The position numbers were made by a program, and so were the translations under genes. Shown here one piece after another: positions 10,241 to 24,389 of a DNA stretch of 64,000 nucleotides (position 1 is its first letter; the number at the start of each line of letters is the position of its first letter). The DNA comes from Chrysogorgia sp. JL179-B06. Lineage: Eukaryota; Cnidaria; Anthozoa; Scleralcyonacea; Chrysogorgiidae. Below the pieces are notes generated by a model. It saw nothing but the letters and a program-made list of their open reading frames with translations, was not told the DNA's origin and made no database searches. The stretch lies in the NCBI GenBank assembly GCA_035772405.1, contig JAYKKM010000381.1, positions 301,001 through 365,000 on the forward strand, given 5' to 3'.

Positions 10241-11841
10241 GTTTTTTGTCCTCTTTTGAAATTCAGACCGTTTCAATCGAGGAAGTATTTAATTTACTTT
10301 CCACTATAAAAGTTTCTAAGGCAACAGGATACGATAAAATATCACCGAAATTGCTGAAAGACTCTGCAGATATCATAGCTCCATCCTTGGTTAATATTTT
10401 TAACCAATCTATTAGAACTGGTATCTTTCCTGATGATGCTCACCTAATCTTTGAGAAACTTATTTCAATGCAGTTGTCTGAATATCTAGAATCCAATGAG
10501 ATACTCACAAGTGAACAAACAGGTTTCCGAAAGAATCACTCAACACAATCATCGCTCCTTCAAGCTACCAACAAATGGTTAATTAATATGGACAATGGGT
10601 GCTTGAATGGTGTAATATTTTTGGACTTGAAGAAAGCTTTTGATTGTGTTGATCATGATATACTTCTCAGTAAATTACACCTGTACGGGTCTAGCCCAAG
10701 TACCATAAAATGGTTTAAGTCCTATTTGTCCAATAGAACACAAATATGTAAAATAGAACGAACCATGTCAAGTAAACATACTATAAGATGCGGAGTGCCT
10801 CAGGGATCAAATTTGGGACCGTTGTTGTTTCTAGTTTACATAAACGATCTCCCGAGGTGCCTCTCGCATTCGACTACTAGTATGTTTGCTGATGACCCAA
10901 ATTTAACGACAAGTGGTAGTTCAAGTGATGAAGTCATAACTAAATTAAATGTAGACTTAGATAGAGTTCATCATTGGTTGCTGGCCAACAGGTTAACTCT
11001 TAATAAAGAAAAAACAGAATACATGATAATAGGGTCTAGACAAATACTAGCCAAAATTGATAACGACAAGAATTAAAACTTGGGGAAAACAATATTAACA
11101 GGGTAAAGTGTACAAAAACCCTAGGTGTAATTGTTGACGAACAATTATCGTGGAAAAACCAGATCGAAAGCATAGTTAATAAGGCTTCAAAAGGTATCGG
11201 AATGTTACGTCGTATGAAGAAATATGTTCCGACACCAATTTTAGAAAACGTTTATAAAGCTATAGTACTGCCTTATTTTGATAACTGCAGTTTAGTTTGG
11301 GACAACTGTAGCGTTTACCTGCAAGAAAAATTGCAGAAAATGCAAAATAGAGCAGCTAGAGTAACTACAGGAAAGCCGTACGATACAAGAATAAGTGATA
11401 TGCTAACCGAACTTGGCTGGCAACCATTGGCTGAACGAAGGACATCTCATAAAATAGTATTTATGCACAAAGTTAAAAATAAGCAACTCCCGAACAGAAT
11501 ATCTAGCATGTTCAATATTAATAGAAACGACAATTACAGCCTACGTAATAACTATGTTGATTTTGCACTTCCAAAGCCTAAAACAAATTTCACAAAAAAA
11601 AAGCATACGTTATTCAGCAGTAAGTCTATGGAATAGCCTCCCGAAAGCCGTTAAAATGAACGATGTTTCTATTCGACAATTAAAACAATTCTCTCGAGCT
11701 GATTATAATGATTGGACGAAATGTGTGATCAGTAATTAAAACCTAATTTTGTTATTTGCTTGTAAATAGTTTTTTTATTGTATTTCTGTAACGGCCCCTT
11801 GGAAATCAGATGTTATTAGATCTGAAGGGTTACCGTTCTCA

Positions 11842-11870
<29 letters not shown>
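10241..11870 (+). mobile_element. CR1/L2-like LINE fragment, defective (U2)
   Basis: Same structure as the U1 copy: RT palm frame 10246-11076 with the shared internal deletion and FADDP, C-terminal frame from 11202. An extra A in the run near 11600 shifts the frame, so the C-terminus is split between 11202-11636 and 11554-11739. Ends in the stem-loop and (AAT)n. Confidence 0.92.
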
Positions 11871-11872
<2 letters not shown>

Positions 11873-12046
11873 TTAAGCATGTGCAGATCGAAAAATCCTG
11901 CGCATGCGCAGTCGATTTTTATGTGCATATATTATCGATTTTTTAAGAATCTATGTATATTAGGGCGGGGTTTTTTCTGTGCATGCACAGATCGATTTTT
12001 TCTGAAAATTTTTTTTTTTAAATATTCTGAAAAAAATCTCTGAAAA

Positions 12047-12446
12047 ATCGATCTGCGTATGCGCAAAAAAATCGATCTGCGCATGCGCAGGAAAAAATCG
12101 GTCTGCGCATGCGCAGAATAAAATCGATCTGCGCATGCGCAGAATAAAATCGATCTGCGCATGCGCAGAAAAAAATCGATCTGCGCATGCGCAGGAAAAA
12201 ATCGATCTCCGCATGCGCAGAATAAAATCGATCTGCGCATGCGCAGCATAAAATCGATCTGCGCATGCGCAGATAAAATCGATCTGCGCATGCGCAGCAA
12301 AAAATCGATCTGCGCATGCGCAGATTTTTTCTGCGCATGCGCAGATCGATTTTTTCTGCGCATGCGCAGATCGATTTTTTCTGCGCATGCGCAGATCGAT
12401 TTTTTCTGCGCATGCGCAGATCGATTTTTTCAGATCGATTTTTTTC
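12047..12446. repeat. 26-bp palindrome array, NRF-1-like sites (U2)
   Basis: About 11 direct then 4 inverted monomers of CTGCGCATGCGCAG plus ATCGAT. The orientation switches near 12325, making the array a large imperfect inverted repeat. Single variants include CGTATGCGCA (first monomer) and CTCCGCATGC. Confidence 0.95.
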
Positions 12447-12882
12447 AGAAAATTTTTTTAAAAAAAAACAAACATTTTTTTTAAGGAATTCCATCTGGCC
12501 CACACGACTTTTTCTCATCGAGACAGAAGAAGTTTCTTCACATATTCCGAAGTTACTACTGTGAAGGAGAAATTTAGTAAACACAGTACCTGTTCTCCTG
12601 CTAGTTCGCAGTACCTAGTCTTCTCCTGCTGCTTTGTTTTGTTTTGTTTCACGTCACGTTACGTTCTGATTTATAATATTTAGAAATATTGTTCCATTCC
12701 ATACAGTAATTAGTTTATTTCGACTACTTTTCGTCCAAAGAGCATTCACAACAGCTATGACTATGTGATCGCCATCAAAACAACTCACTGCAGATAAAGA
12801 ATCACTCAATGACGTCATATTTCCAAACCAATATGGCGTCAAAATCCTCAAATTTTCAACTTCAACTAGCCATATCTTCTTA

Positions 12883-13155
<273 letters not shown>

Positions 13156-13270
13156 CTAGTGGAAATAGAAGATCGTTGCAGTATGTTTTCAAATAATTTG
13201 AAAAATAACCATTCATTTCCACTCCTTCGCCTACTTTAATTCAGCACAATCCCGATGTAATTCCACTCAC

Positions 13271-13333
13271 CATTATTTGATTAAAAGAACCCATCTTCAG
13301 GATGTTCTGAAACTGTTCGTACATATCTCTTAA
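13271..13333 (-). pseudogene. SRP54: SRP54 exon A, 3' piece (U2)
   Basis: Reads LRDMYEQFQNILKMG... to donor GTGAGT; cut at TTAA 13330-13333. The 5' piece is at 16605-16619. Confidence 0.9.
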
Positions 13334-14151
13334 GGGGGTCCAATACAAAAAATAAATATTTTAGTAAATTTTTGAATTAGCCATAAATTAACTGGTTAAC
13401 CATATTAGAATAGATAATTGAAAGAATTTTTTCGATTGCAAAGATAGAAATGTTGAAAATTCGTAAAATTCCAAGGCTGGACTGCATTTTCCTACTTAGC
13501 AACGCCCTTAGAAACGTATATTTGGATGCAAAAACTGCTTAATTTTCCATGTTGCGCACATTTTCTCCCGCACCACCTCTCCCTAAATCAAATTTTATTA
13601 TATTTTAAAACATTAAGAGTGAATTGATTGGTGCGTGGGTAGTCATGTGACCGGTCTTCAGGCATATGTGATATTGTTTATTTTGGTTTAAGTTAGCGAG
13701 AGAAGTTTTGCAACGGGCGGCCACTTTTGATGGGAATCAAACTGCTTTTAATTTAGTAGGGCTAAGTTTCCACATTGCCGTGTTTCACAGTTGGCGAGGA
13801 CATCATTAAGACCAATGACCCGATCCCTGGTCCTGTAAAAGAATATACAGGATCCTCTGGCTTTGTTGCTAACGAGGGAGGCAGCATCCGCCATTGTTGT
13901 TCAACATAAACACGACCCTAGAGCCGAAAGTGTAGAAGAAAAGATTTTTTTTAAACTTATAATAATGAGTTAAAGTGTGCAATCTCTCGCTTAAGGTGTA
14001 TTTGGAGTTCCCTTTTCGACTTCCGGTTTTAGTTCGGTATTATTTACCCCAGTTGATAAAATCGGGCTACGGCTCATGTCATTTTTGGCTACGACTAGGC
14101 ATAATGCTCTATATAGGTCTTATTTTGCCGGGTGATGTATACGGCATGTGT

Positions 14152-14654
14152 TTATGTATAATGAACTAGTACTGTGTACACTAATAATAATAATACACTA
14201 ATAACAATCCCCGTGCCACCAATTTGCGCGCCAATTATTATGTCCCTTCGACCTTCTTCTCCAATGTAAAACAACAACATGACGATATCAACAAGAACAC
14301 TCGCAAAAACTATAAACAGTAAAATTCTAATCACTTCGTGACGATCAGTCCTTTGGTACTCAAGTCGAAAGTTTTGTAGATGAAATAAAGATATTACGAA
14401 ACCTATCCGTGTAATCGTAAACTACAACCGTGTGAACAGTTTCGTCACACCATTTTAGACTTCTTGTTATACCCACAGCAAACAAGTCTAAGGTATACAG
14501 AATATACATTATATATCCACTGAGAATAAAGTAATAATGGCAATTCAAGCCGAGGAAGAAATGCGTCCTTGTTCCCGCAGATAAATATACTCCACCGAAA
14601 ATTGTGTAAACAAAGATACAATTTTCATTAAATCGTCCAGCACGCGAAGCCCTA
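14152..14654 (-). pseudogene. Four-membrane-segment protein remnant (U2)
   Basis: Copy of 7058-7560 with the same frame shift between the two halves. Confidence 0.45.
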
Positions 14655-15127
14655 CCTAGTCACAAGCGAATGACTTAGACCCAAAGAATATAACCTGACA
14701 TCGAAATGAAATGGTTAAGACCAAGAAAAAGAAAAGAAAAGTAGGGCATAACTTATAAGACTGGAGCTTTTTAACTGTTGTATATCTTTATTGGACTGTC
14801 TATTGTTGTTTTGGGGCTATTATAATTATTAATAATTAGAAAGTTTAACTTTAAAGCCGTTTTTCTCAAAAGCCGATTCCTGATATTGCGCGCAGGATAT
14901 CTCAAAAGTATTTAACCTATCTTGATCAAATTTTCAGCGCTAACAGTATATACATTTCTCTTGGAGATGAAGCAAAATAATTGAATTATGTTCAATTGTA
15001 ATGAAATAGTAATAGTTTTAGTGAGAGCAATTGTACACATTTCTAGTATTCAGACTGCCAAACTTTTATTATGGCTCCTATGTCAATAGTTCTGCTACAC
15101 CTCCTAGACAATGTTGTTTGTGACTAG

Positions 15128-16377
15128 CTCAGGCATATTAATGCCTGGCTCCCTACACGTTCCAGTCAGCGTACGTCGCGCGAGAGACGCGCGCGTTGCA
15201 ACAACAATAGATATTTCACATCGATTAATATATTGCTGGAAAGTGGAAACCACGCTCTGTATCAACTGGTTAGAATCTTTTAAATGATTTCGCGTCTGTA
15301 ACGATTCTGTTGGCGCAAACAGCGCGCTAAATCCACATTATTATGTATGGCTCTGTGATTGTCTGGCCGATAGCCCCGCAAATTCTCAGGTTTCAAAAAT
15401 GTTAAATATGCGCGTCACATCGCCTAAGTTTTGTAGTCTGTGGTTACATGTACAGTAGCTAGTAATGCCGAATGTACGATGCAATCAATTGGAAACCCAC
15501 ATGTTGTACATTTAGCATTTGAAAGAATCCCTAATTTACTGAAGTAACTTCACTTGAAGCAGACTGGAGTAGAACGATTCGAGTTATGCGGAATATGATA
15601 CTGTCAAATCTGTATGAAAATGAGACAAGTTGCTCTTGAGCAGGCTACGCAAACATTAATTTTATACAGGGTTTTGTTTGTTGGCGACGCAGGCTGCTAG
15701 TGCTGTTCAGACAGCTGATGAGTTGGGAGGAGAGCAAATCGACAGTATGAATAGGATGGGGCAGTGCAGGCAGTGTTTACATCATGTTTACTTCGTTATA
15801 TGTTGAACCCGCTGTGTTATTGCTTGCTGGCTCATCAAAAAATGGCGCACTTTGCTTCTCTCTTGCATGTAGAAAACACGTTCCCTTCGGAGACCGGGAT
15901 TTCTCGTTTAATGCTCCCATTAAATGAATTAATGTTGTAGAAAAAGCATCCACCTTTATTAAACAAATTAGAACCATGTTGCCACAAGCCTTACTTGAAA
16001 GTTATTATTAATAAATCAACCCAACATTTATGTTCTTCGTGTTCTATCATTAATATCTTGTCCACCAAATCAGCTAGTACATCAGTCTAATTTGTTTCAT
16101 AAACTACAATTGCTATAGTAGTTTATTGCTTAAAACGAAAACATTTGAATGCGCTTATGCGGGTCTCCCACGACGATATATTCTGCCAAATCCTTCCGAA
16201 GCATCTTCCGATCACGTGGACGTTTCCATGGCAACATACATGTTAATGTCAGCGTCCTGCAATACCACATCTACATAAACTTTTACCTCCTTCGTACCTA
16301 CTATTCTAAATTTTTTATTGAATTTAGTCTATTTTAGGCGATATATGACTAGGGAGCCAGGCATTAATGTACCTGAG
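15128..16377. mobile_element. Nested CTCAGG...CCTGAG element (U2/U3)
   Basis: Copy of 8034-9296, shorter because the 14-bp CCGCTGGGTCGGGG segment is absent. Confidence 0.65.
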
Positions 16378-16604
16378 TAAATAAAAGTAATTCCAGGTTT
16401 TTATCATTATTATTTATCTAGTTATCATGTTTATAAAAATACGTTCTTTTCACCATGGGGGGTGTCATATATTGGTAACTATGGCAACAATGCATTGCGA
16501 CAACATATTTTTTTAGTCAGACTAACTCACCCAACAACCAGGTATAAGTAGATTTTAATTATATTAAAAAGAAAAGAGGAAAATTTTTTTTGTATTGGAC
16601 CCCC

Positions 16605-16619
16605 TTAAAGTGAATTGCC
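16605..16619 (-). pseudogene. SRP54: SRP54 exon A, 5' piece (U3)
   Basis: (G)QFTL after acceptor CTTTTCAG, as at 9524-9538. Confidence 0.85.
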
Positions 16620-17320
16620 CTGAAAAGTAGATTTGAAAGTTATAAAGGATAACTCATCTTATAGGAATCATTGCTGTGCCTGAGAGGAACGAGATTTTAT
16701 GCTCCTGTGGCAGTTAATTAATATTAGTTTTCATAATTATAAGCCAATCAGCAACTCGTCCTAGTCCCTTTTTAAAACAATTTATTGCGATTTCAAAAGT
16801 GGCGCGAAAATAGTTTATTTTTTAAACGATGGTGGAAATTTGTCTTTTTAGATCGTTAAAGGGGGCTTCTAGTGATTAAAAGATAAATACTGATTATTTA
16901 TAAAGTCGGTTCAAGAGATTAAGGTTAGTAAACAACTAGAAATATATTTAAAAAACGACGAAGACATGTAGTTAAATTGCTATGAGGCACAAATTGACAA
17001 GTTCAACAGCTTCGCGGGTATCGCATCCCGCTTATATTTCCCCTTTTTATTTCCCCTTTATTTATCTCATCCCGTTCACATAGAAAGTGTTTGCCAGGAC
17101 GTTTTTGTGCCGTCCCGCCTAACTGGAACCACGGCTAGGCTGGACAATGTTCGCCATATAAATACTCCTTCACGCCTAACAGGAATGATATCCCGAATAC
17201 AGTTTCCTGCAGTGTCGCTATGAAACCGGCCTATAGGAAACGGTGAGTGATTGGACAGCAGCTGTTAATATTACAATTATTTTGTAAACTACCGTTAGGC
17301 GTGAAGATTTAAAGACGGCT

Positions 17321-18951
17321 GTTTTTTGTCCTCTTTTGAAATTCAGACCGTTTCAATCGAGGAAGTATTTAATTTACTTTCCACTATAAAAGTTTCTAAG
17401 GCAACAGGATACGATAAAATATCACCGAAATTGCTGAAAGACTCTGCAGATATCATAGCTCCATCCTTGGTTAATATTTTTAACCAATCTATTAGAACTG
17501 GTATCTTTCCTGATGATGCTCACCTAATCTTTGAGAAACTTATTTCAATGCAGTTGTCTGAATATCTAGAATCCAATGAGATACTCACAAGTGAACAAAC
17601 AGGTTTCCGAAAGAATCACTCAACACAATCATCGCTCCTTCAAGCTACCAACAAATGGTTAATTAATATGGACAATGGGTGCTTGAATGGTGTAATATTT
17701 TTGGACTTGAAGAAAGCTTTTGATTGTGTTGATCATGATATACTTCTCAGTAAATTACACCTGTACGGGTCTAGCCCAAGTACCATAAAATGGTTTAAGT
17801 CCTATTTGTCCAATAGAACACAAATATGTAAAATAGAACGAACCATGTCAAGTAAACATACTATAAGATGCGGAGTGCCTCAGGGATCAAATTTGGGACC
17901 GTTGTTGTTTCTAGTTTACATAAACGATCTCCCGAGGTGCCTCTCGCATTCGACTACTAGTATGTTTGCTGATGACCCAAATTTAACGACAAGTGGTATA
18001 GTTCAAGTGATGAAGTCATAACTAAATTAAATGTAGACTTAGATAGAGTTCATCATTGGTTGCTGGCCAACAGGTTAACTCTTAATAAAGAAAAAACAGA
18101 ATACATGATAATAGGGTCTAGACAAATACTAGCCAAAATTGATAACGACAAGAATTAAAACTTGGGGAAAACAATATTAACAGGGTAAAGTGTACAAAAA
18201 CCCTAGGTGTAATTGTTGACGAACAATTATCGTGGAAAAACCAGATCGAAAGCATAGTTAATAAGGCTTCAAAAGGTATCGGAATGTTACGTCGTATGAA
18301 GAAATATGTTCCGACACCAATTTTAGAAAACGTTTATAAAGCTATAGTACTGCCTTATTTTGATAACTGCAGTTTAGTTTGGGACAACTGTAGCGTTTAC
18401 CTGCAAGAAAAATTGCAGAAAATGCAAAATAGAGCAGCTAGAGTAACTACAGGAAAGCCGTACGATACAAGAATAAGTGATATGCTAACCGAACTTGGCT
18501 GGCAACCATTGGCTGAACGAAGGACATCTCATAAAATAGTATTTATGCACAAAGTTAAAAATAAGCAACTCCCGGACAGAATATCTAGCATGTTCAATAT
18601 TAATAGAAACGACAATTACAGCCTACGTAATAACTATGTTGATTTTGCACTTCCAAAGCCTAAAACAAATTTCACAAAAAAAAGCATACGTTATTCAGCA
18701 GTAAGTCTATGGAATAGCCTCCCGAAAGCCGTTAAAATGAACGACGTTTCTATTCGACAATTAAAACAATTCTCTCGAGCTGATTATAATGATTGGACGA
18801 AATGTGTGATCAGTAATTAAAACCTAATTTTGTTATTTGCTTGTAAATAGTTTTTTTATTGTATTTCTGTAACGGCCCCTTGGAAATCAGATGTTATTAG
18901 ATCTGAAGGGTTACCGTTCTCAATAATAATAATAATAATAAATAATAATAA
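17321..18951 (+). mobile_element. CR1/L2-like LINE fragment, defective (U3)
   Basis: RT palm frame 17326-18021 is cut short (231 residues) by a private 2-bp insertion (GGTATAGTTC) just after FADDPNLTTSG. The C-terminal frame 18284-18820 is intact. It shares the internal RT deletion with all copies. Confidence 0.92.
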
Positions 18952-19128
18952 CCTTAAGCATGTGCAGATCGAAAAATCCTGCGCATGCGCAGTCGATTTT
19001 TATGTGCATATATTATCGATTTTTTAAGAATCTATGTATATTAGGGCGGGGTTTTTTCTGTGCATGCACAGATCGATTTTTTCTGAACATTTTTTTTTTT
19101 TAAATATTCTGAAAAAAATCTCTGAAAA

Positions 19129-19529
19129 ATCGATCTGCGCATGCGCAAAAAAATCGATCTGCGCATGCGCAGGAAAAAATCGGTCTGCGCATGCGCAGGA
19201 AAAAATCGATCTGCGCATGCGCAGAATAAAATGGATCTGCGCATGCGCAGGAAAAAATCGATCTGCGCATGCGCAGGAAAAAATCGATCTGCGCATGCGC
19301 AGAATAAAATCGATCTGCGCATGCGCAGGAAAAAATCGATCTGCGCATGCGCAGCATAAAATCGATCTGCGCATGCGCAGAATAAAATCGATCTGCGCAT
19401 GCGCAGCAAAAAATCGATCTGCGCATGCGCAGATTTTTCTGCGCATGCGCAGATCGATTTTTTCTGCGCATGCGCAGATCGATTTTTTCTGCGCATGCGC
19501 AGATCGATTTTTTCAGATCGATTTTTTTC
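19129..19529. repeat. 26-bp palindrome array, NRF-1-like sites (U3)
   Basis: About 12 direct then 3 inverted monomers, switching orientation near 19435. Core CTGCGCATGCGCAG is nearly invariant; the spacers alternate GAATAAA, GGAAAAA and GCATAAA. Confidence 0.95.
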
Positions 19530-20063
19530 AGAAAATTTTTTTAAAAAAAAACAAAAATTTTTTTTAAGGAATTCCATCTGGCCCACACGACTTTTTCTCA
19601 TCGAGACAGAAGAAGTTTCTTCACATATTCCGAAGTTACTACTGTGAAGGAGAAATTTAGTAAACACAGTACCTGTTCTCCTGCTAGTTCGCAGTACCTA
19701 GTCTTCTCCTGCTGCTTTGTTTTGTTTTGTTTCACGTCACGTTACGTTCTGATTTATAATATTTAGAAATATTGTTCCATTCCATACAGTAATTAGTTTA
19801 TTTCGACTACTTTTCGTCCAAAGAGCATTCACAACAGCTATGACTATGTGATCGCCATCAAAACAACTCACTGCAGATAAAGAATCACTCAATGACGTCA
19901 TATTTCCAAACCAATATGGCGTCAAAATCCTCAAATTTTCAACTTCAACTAGCCATATCTTCTTAACTAAATTGATAGGAATGCTGAAACTTTGGAAATA
20001 AACTAAAGTCAGTAAGATATTTCATATGAACTACATTTGTGTTTTGGCTGGAGTATCCCTTTA

Positions 20064-20237
<174 letters not shown>

Positions 20238-20352
20238 CTAGTGGAAATAGAAGATCGTTGCAGTATGTTTTCAAATAATTTGAAAAATAACCATTCATTT
20301 CCACTCCTTCGCCTACTTTAATTCAGCACAATCCCGATGTAATTCCACTCAC

Positions 20353-20415
20353 CATTATTTGATTAAAAGAACCCATCTTCAGGATGTTCTGAAACTGTTC
20401 GTACATATCTCTTAA
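20353..20415 (-). pseudogene. SRP54: SRP54 exon A, 3' piece (U3)
   Basis: LRDMYEQF... to donor; cut at TTAA 20412-20415. Confidence 0.9.
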
Positions 20416-21233
20416 GGGGGTCCAATACAAAAAATAAATATTTTAGTAAATTTTTGAATTAGCCATAAATTAACTGGTTAACCATATTAGAGTAGATAAT
20501 TGAAAGAATTTTTTCGATTGCAAAGATAGAAATGTTGAAAATTCGTAAAATTCCAAGGCTGGACTGCATTTTCCTACTTAGCAACGCCCTTAGAAACGTA
20601 TATTTGGATGCAAAAACTGCTTAATTTTCCATGTTGCGCACATTTTCTCCCGCACCACCTCTCCCTAAATCAAATTTTATTATATTTTAAAACATTAAGA
20701 GTGAATTGATTGGTGCGTGGGTAGTCACGTGACCGGTCTTCAGGCATATGTGATATTGTTTATTTTGGTTTAAGTTAGCGAGAGAAGTTTTGCAACGGGC
20801 GGCCACTTTTGATGGGAATCAAACTGCTTTTAATTTAGTAGGGCTAAGTTTCCACATTGCCGTGTTTCACAGTTGGCGAGGACATCATTAAGACCAATGA
20901 CCCGATCCCTGGTCCTGTAAAAGAATATACAGGATCCTCTGGCTTTGTTGCTAACGAGGGAGGCAGCATCCGCCATTGTTGTTCAACATAAACACGACCC
21001 TAGAGCCGAAAGTGTAGAAGAAAAGATTTTTTTTAAACTTATAATAATGAGTTAAAGTGTGCAATCTCTCGCTTAAGGTGTATTTGGAGTTCCCTTTTCG
21101 ACTTCCGGTTTTAGTTCGGTATTATTTACCCCAGTTGATAAAATCGGGCTACGGCTCATGTCATTTTTGGCTACGACTAGGCATAATGCTCTATATAGGT
21201 CTTATTTTGCCGGGTGATGTATACGGCATGTGT

Positions 21234-21736
21234 TTATGTATAATGAACTAGTACTGTGTACACTAATAATAATAATACACTAATAACAATCCCCGTGCCA
21301 CCAATTTGCGCGCCAATTATTATGTCCCTTCGACCTTCTTCTCCAATGTAAAACAACAACATGACGATATCAACAAGAACACTCGCAAAAACTATAAACA
21401 GTAAAATTCTAATCACTTCGTGACGATCAGTCCTTTGGTACTCAAGTCGAAAGTTTTGTAGATGAAATAAAGATATTACGAAACCTATCCGTGTAATCGT
21501 AAACTACAACCGTGTGAACAGTTTCGTCACACCATTTTAGACTTCTTGTTATACCCACAGCAAACAAGTCTAAGGTATACAGAATATACATTATATATCC
21601 ACTGAGAATAAAGTAATAATGGCAATTCAAGCCGAGGAAGAAATGCGTCCTTGTTCCCGCAGATAAATATACTCCACCGAAAATTGTGTAAACAAAGATA
21701 CAATTTTCATTAAATCGTCCAGCACGCGAAGCCCTA
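21234..21736 (-). pseudogene. Four-membrane-segment protein remnant (U3)
   Basis: Copy of 7058-7560. Confidence 0.45.
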
Positions 21737-22209
21737 CCTAGTCACAAGCGAATGACTTAGACCCAAAGAATATAACCTGACATCGAAATGAAATGGTTAA
21801 GACCAAGAAAAAGAAAAGAAAAGTAGGGCATAACTTATAAGACTGGAGCTTTTTAACTGTTGTATATCTTTATTGGACTGTCTATTGTTGTTTTGGGGCT
21901 ATTATAATTATTAATAATTAGAAAGTTTAACTTTAAAGCCGTTTTTCTCAAAAGCCGATTCCTGATATTGCGCGCAGGATATCTCAAAAGTATTTAACCT
22001 ATCTTGATCAAATTTTCAGCGCTAACAGTATATACATTTCTCTTGGAGATGAAGCAAAATAATTGAATTATGTTCAATTGTAATGAAATAGTAATAGTTT
22101 TAGTGAGAGCAATTGTACACATTTCTAGTATTCAGACTGCCAAACTTTTATTATGGCTCCTATGTCAATAGTTCTGCTACACCTCCTAGACAATGTTGTT
22201 TGTGACTAG

Positions 22210-23447
22210 CTCAGGCATATTAATGCCTGGCTCCCTACACGTTCCAGTCAGCGTACGTCGCGCGCGTTGCAACAACAATAGATATTTCACATCGATTAAT
22301 ATATTGCTGGAAAGTGGAAACCACGCTCTGTATCAACTGGTTAGAATCTTTTAAATGATTTCGCGTCTGTAACGATTCTGTTGGCGCAAACAGCGCGCTA
22401 AATCCACATTATTATGTATGGCTCTGTGATTGTCTGGCCGATAGCGCCGCAAATTCTCAGGTTTCAAAAATGTTAAATATGCGCGTCACATCGCCTAAGT
22501 TTTGTAGTCTGTGGTTACATGTACAGTAGCTAGTAATGCCGAATGTACGATGCAATCAATTGGAAACCCACATGTTGTACATTTAGCATTTGAAAGAATC
22601 CCTAATTTACTGAAGTAACTTCACTTGAAGCAGACTGGAGTAGAACGATTCGAGTTATGCGGAATATGATACTGTCAAATCTGTATGAAAATGAGACAAG
22701 TTGCTCTTGAGCAGGCTACGCAAACATTAATTTTATACAGGGTTTTGTTTGTTGGCGACGCAGGCTGCTAGTGCTTTTCAGACAGCTGATGAGTTGGGAG
22801 GAGAGCAAATCGACAGTATGAATAGGATGGGGCAGTGCAGGCAGTGTTTACATCATGTTTACTTCGTTATATGTTGAACCCGCTGTGTTATTGCTTGCTG
22901 GCTCATCAAAAATGGCGCACTTTGCTTCTCTCTTGCATGTAGAAAACACGTTCCCTTCGGAGACCGGGATTTCTCGTTTAATGCTCCCATTAAATGAATT
23001 AATGTTGTAGAAAAAGCATCCACCTTTATTAAACAAATTAGAACCATGTTGCCACAAGCCTTACTTGAAAGTTATTATTAATAAATCAACCCAACATTTA
23101 TGTTCTTCGTGTTCTATCATTAATATCTTGTCCACCAAATCAGCTAGTACATCAGTCTAATTTGTTTCATAAACTACAATTGCTATAGTAGTTTATTGCT
23201 TAAAACGAAAACATTTGAATGCGCTTATGCGGGTCTCCCACGACGATATATTCTGCCAAATCCTTCCGAAGCATCTTCCGATCACGTGGACGTTTCCATG
23301 GCAACATACATGTTAATGTCAGCGTCCTGCAATACCACATCTACATAAACTTTTACCTCCTTCGTACCTACTATTCTAAATTTTTTATTGAATTTAGTCT
23401 ATTTTAGGCGATATATGACTAGGGAGCCAGGCATTAATGTACCTGAG
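22210..23447. mobile_element. Nested CTCAGG...CCTGAG element (U3/U4)
   Basis: Copy of 8034-9296 with a short deletion near 22260 and no 14-bp segment. Confidence 0.65.
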
Positions 23448-23674
23448 TAAATAAAAGTAATTCCAGGTTTTTATCATTATTATTTATCTAGTTATCATGT
23501 TTATAAAAATACGTTCTTTTCACCATGGGGGGTGTCATATATTGGTAACTATGGCAACAATGCATTGCGACAACATATTTTTTTAGTCAGACTAACTTAC
23601 CCAACAACCAGGTATAAGTAGATTTTAATTATATTAAAAAGAAAAGAGGAAAATTTTTTTTGTATTGGACCCCC

Positions 23675-23689
23675 TTAAAGTGAATTGCC
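23675..23689 (-). pseudogene. SRP54: SRP54 exon A, 5' piece (U4)
   Basis: (G)QFTL after acceptor CTTTTCAG. Confidence 0.85.
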
Positions 23690-24389
23690 CTGAAAAGTAG
23701 ATTTGAAAGTTATAAAGGATAACTCATCTTATAGGAATCATTGCTGTGCCTGAGAGGAACGAGATTTTATGCTCCTGTGGCAGTTAATTAATATTAGTTT
23801 CATAATTATAAGCCAATCAGCAACTCGTCCTAGTCCCTTTTTAAAACAATTTATTGCGATTTCAAAAGTGGCGCGAAAATAGTTTATTTTTTAAACGATG
23901 GTGGAAATTTGTCTTTTTAGATCGTTAAAGGGGGCTTCTAGTGATTAAAAGATAAATACTGATTATTTATAAAGTCGGTTCAAGAGATTAAGGTTAGTAA
24001 ACAACTAGAAATATATTTAAAAAACGACGAAGACATGTAGTTAAATTGCTATGAGGCACAAATTGACAAGTTCAACAGCTTCGCGGGTATCGCATCCCGC
24101 TTATATTTCCCCTTTTTATTTCCCCTTTATTTATCTCATCCCGTTCACATAGAAAGTGTTTGCCAGGACGTTTTTGTGCCGTCCCGCCTAACTGGAACCA
24201 CGGCTAGGCTGGACAATGTTCGCCATATAAATACTCCTTCACGCCTAACAGGAATGATATCCCGAATACAGTTTCCTGCAGTGTCGCTATGAAACCGGCC
24301 TATAGGAAACGGTGAGTGATTGGACAGCAGCTGTTAATATTACAATTATTTTGTAAACTACCGTTAGGCGTGAAGATTTAAAGACGGCT

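Larger units (their letters stand above)
13334..16604. mobile_element. TTAA-flanked TIR element (U2/U3)
   Basis: Second full copy, TTAA at 13330-13333 and 16605-16608, same GGGGGTCCAATAC ends. Contains the membrane remnant at 14152-14654 and the nested CTCAGG element at 15128-16377. Confidence 0.85.
20416..23674. mobile_element. TTAA-flanked TIR element (U3/U4)
   Basis: Third full copy with TTAA at both ends. Membrane remnant at 21234-21736, nested CTCAGG element at 22210-23447. Confidence 0.85.
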
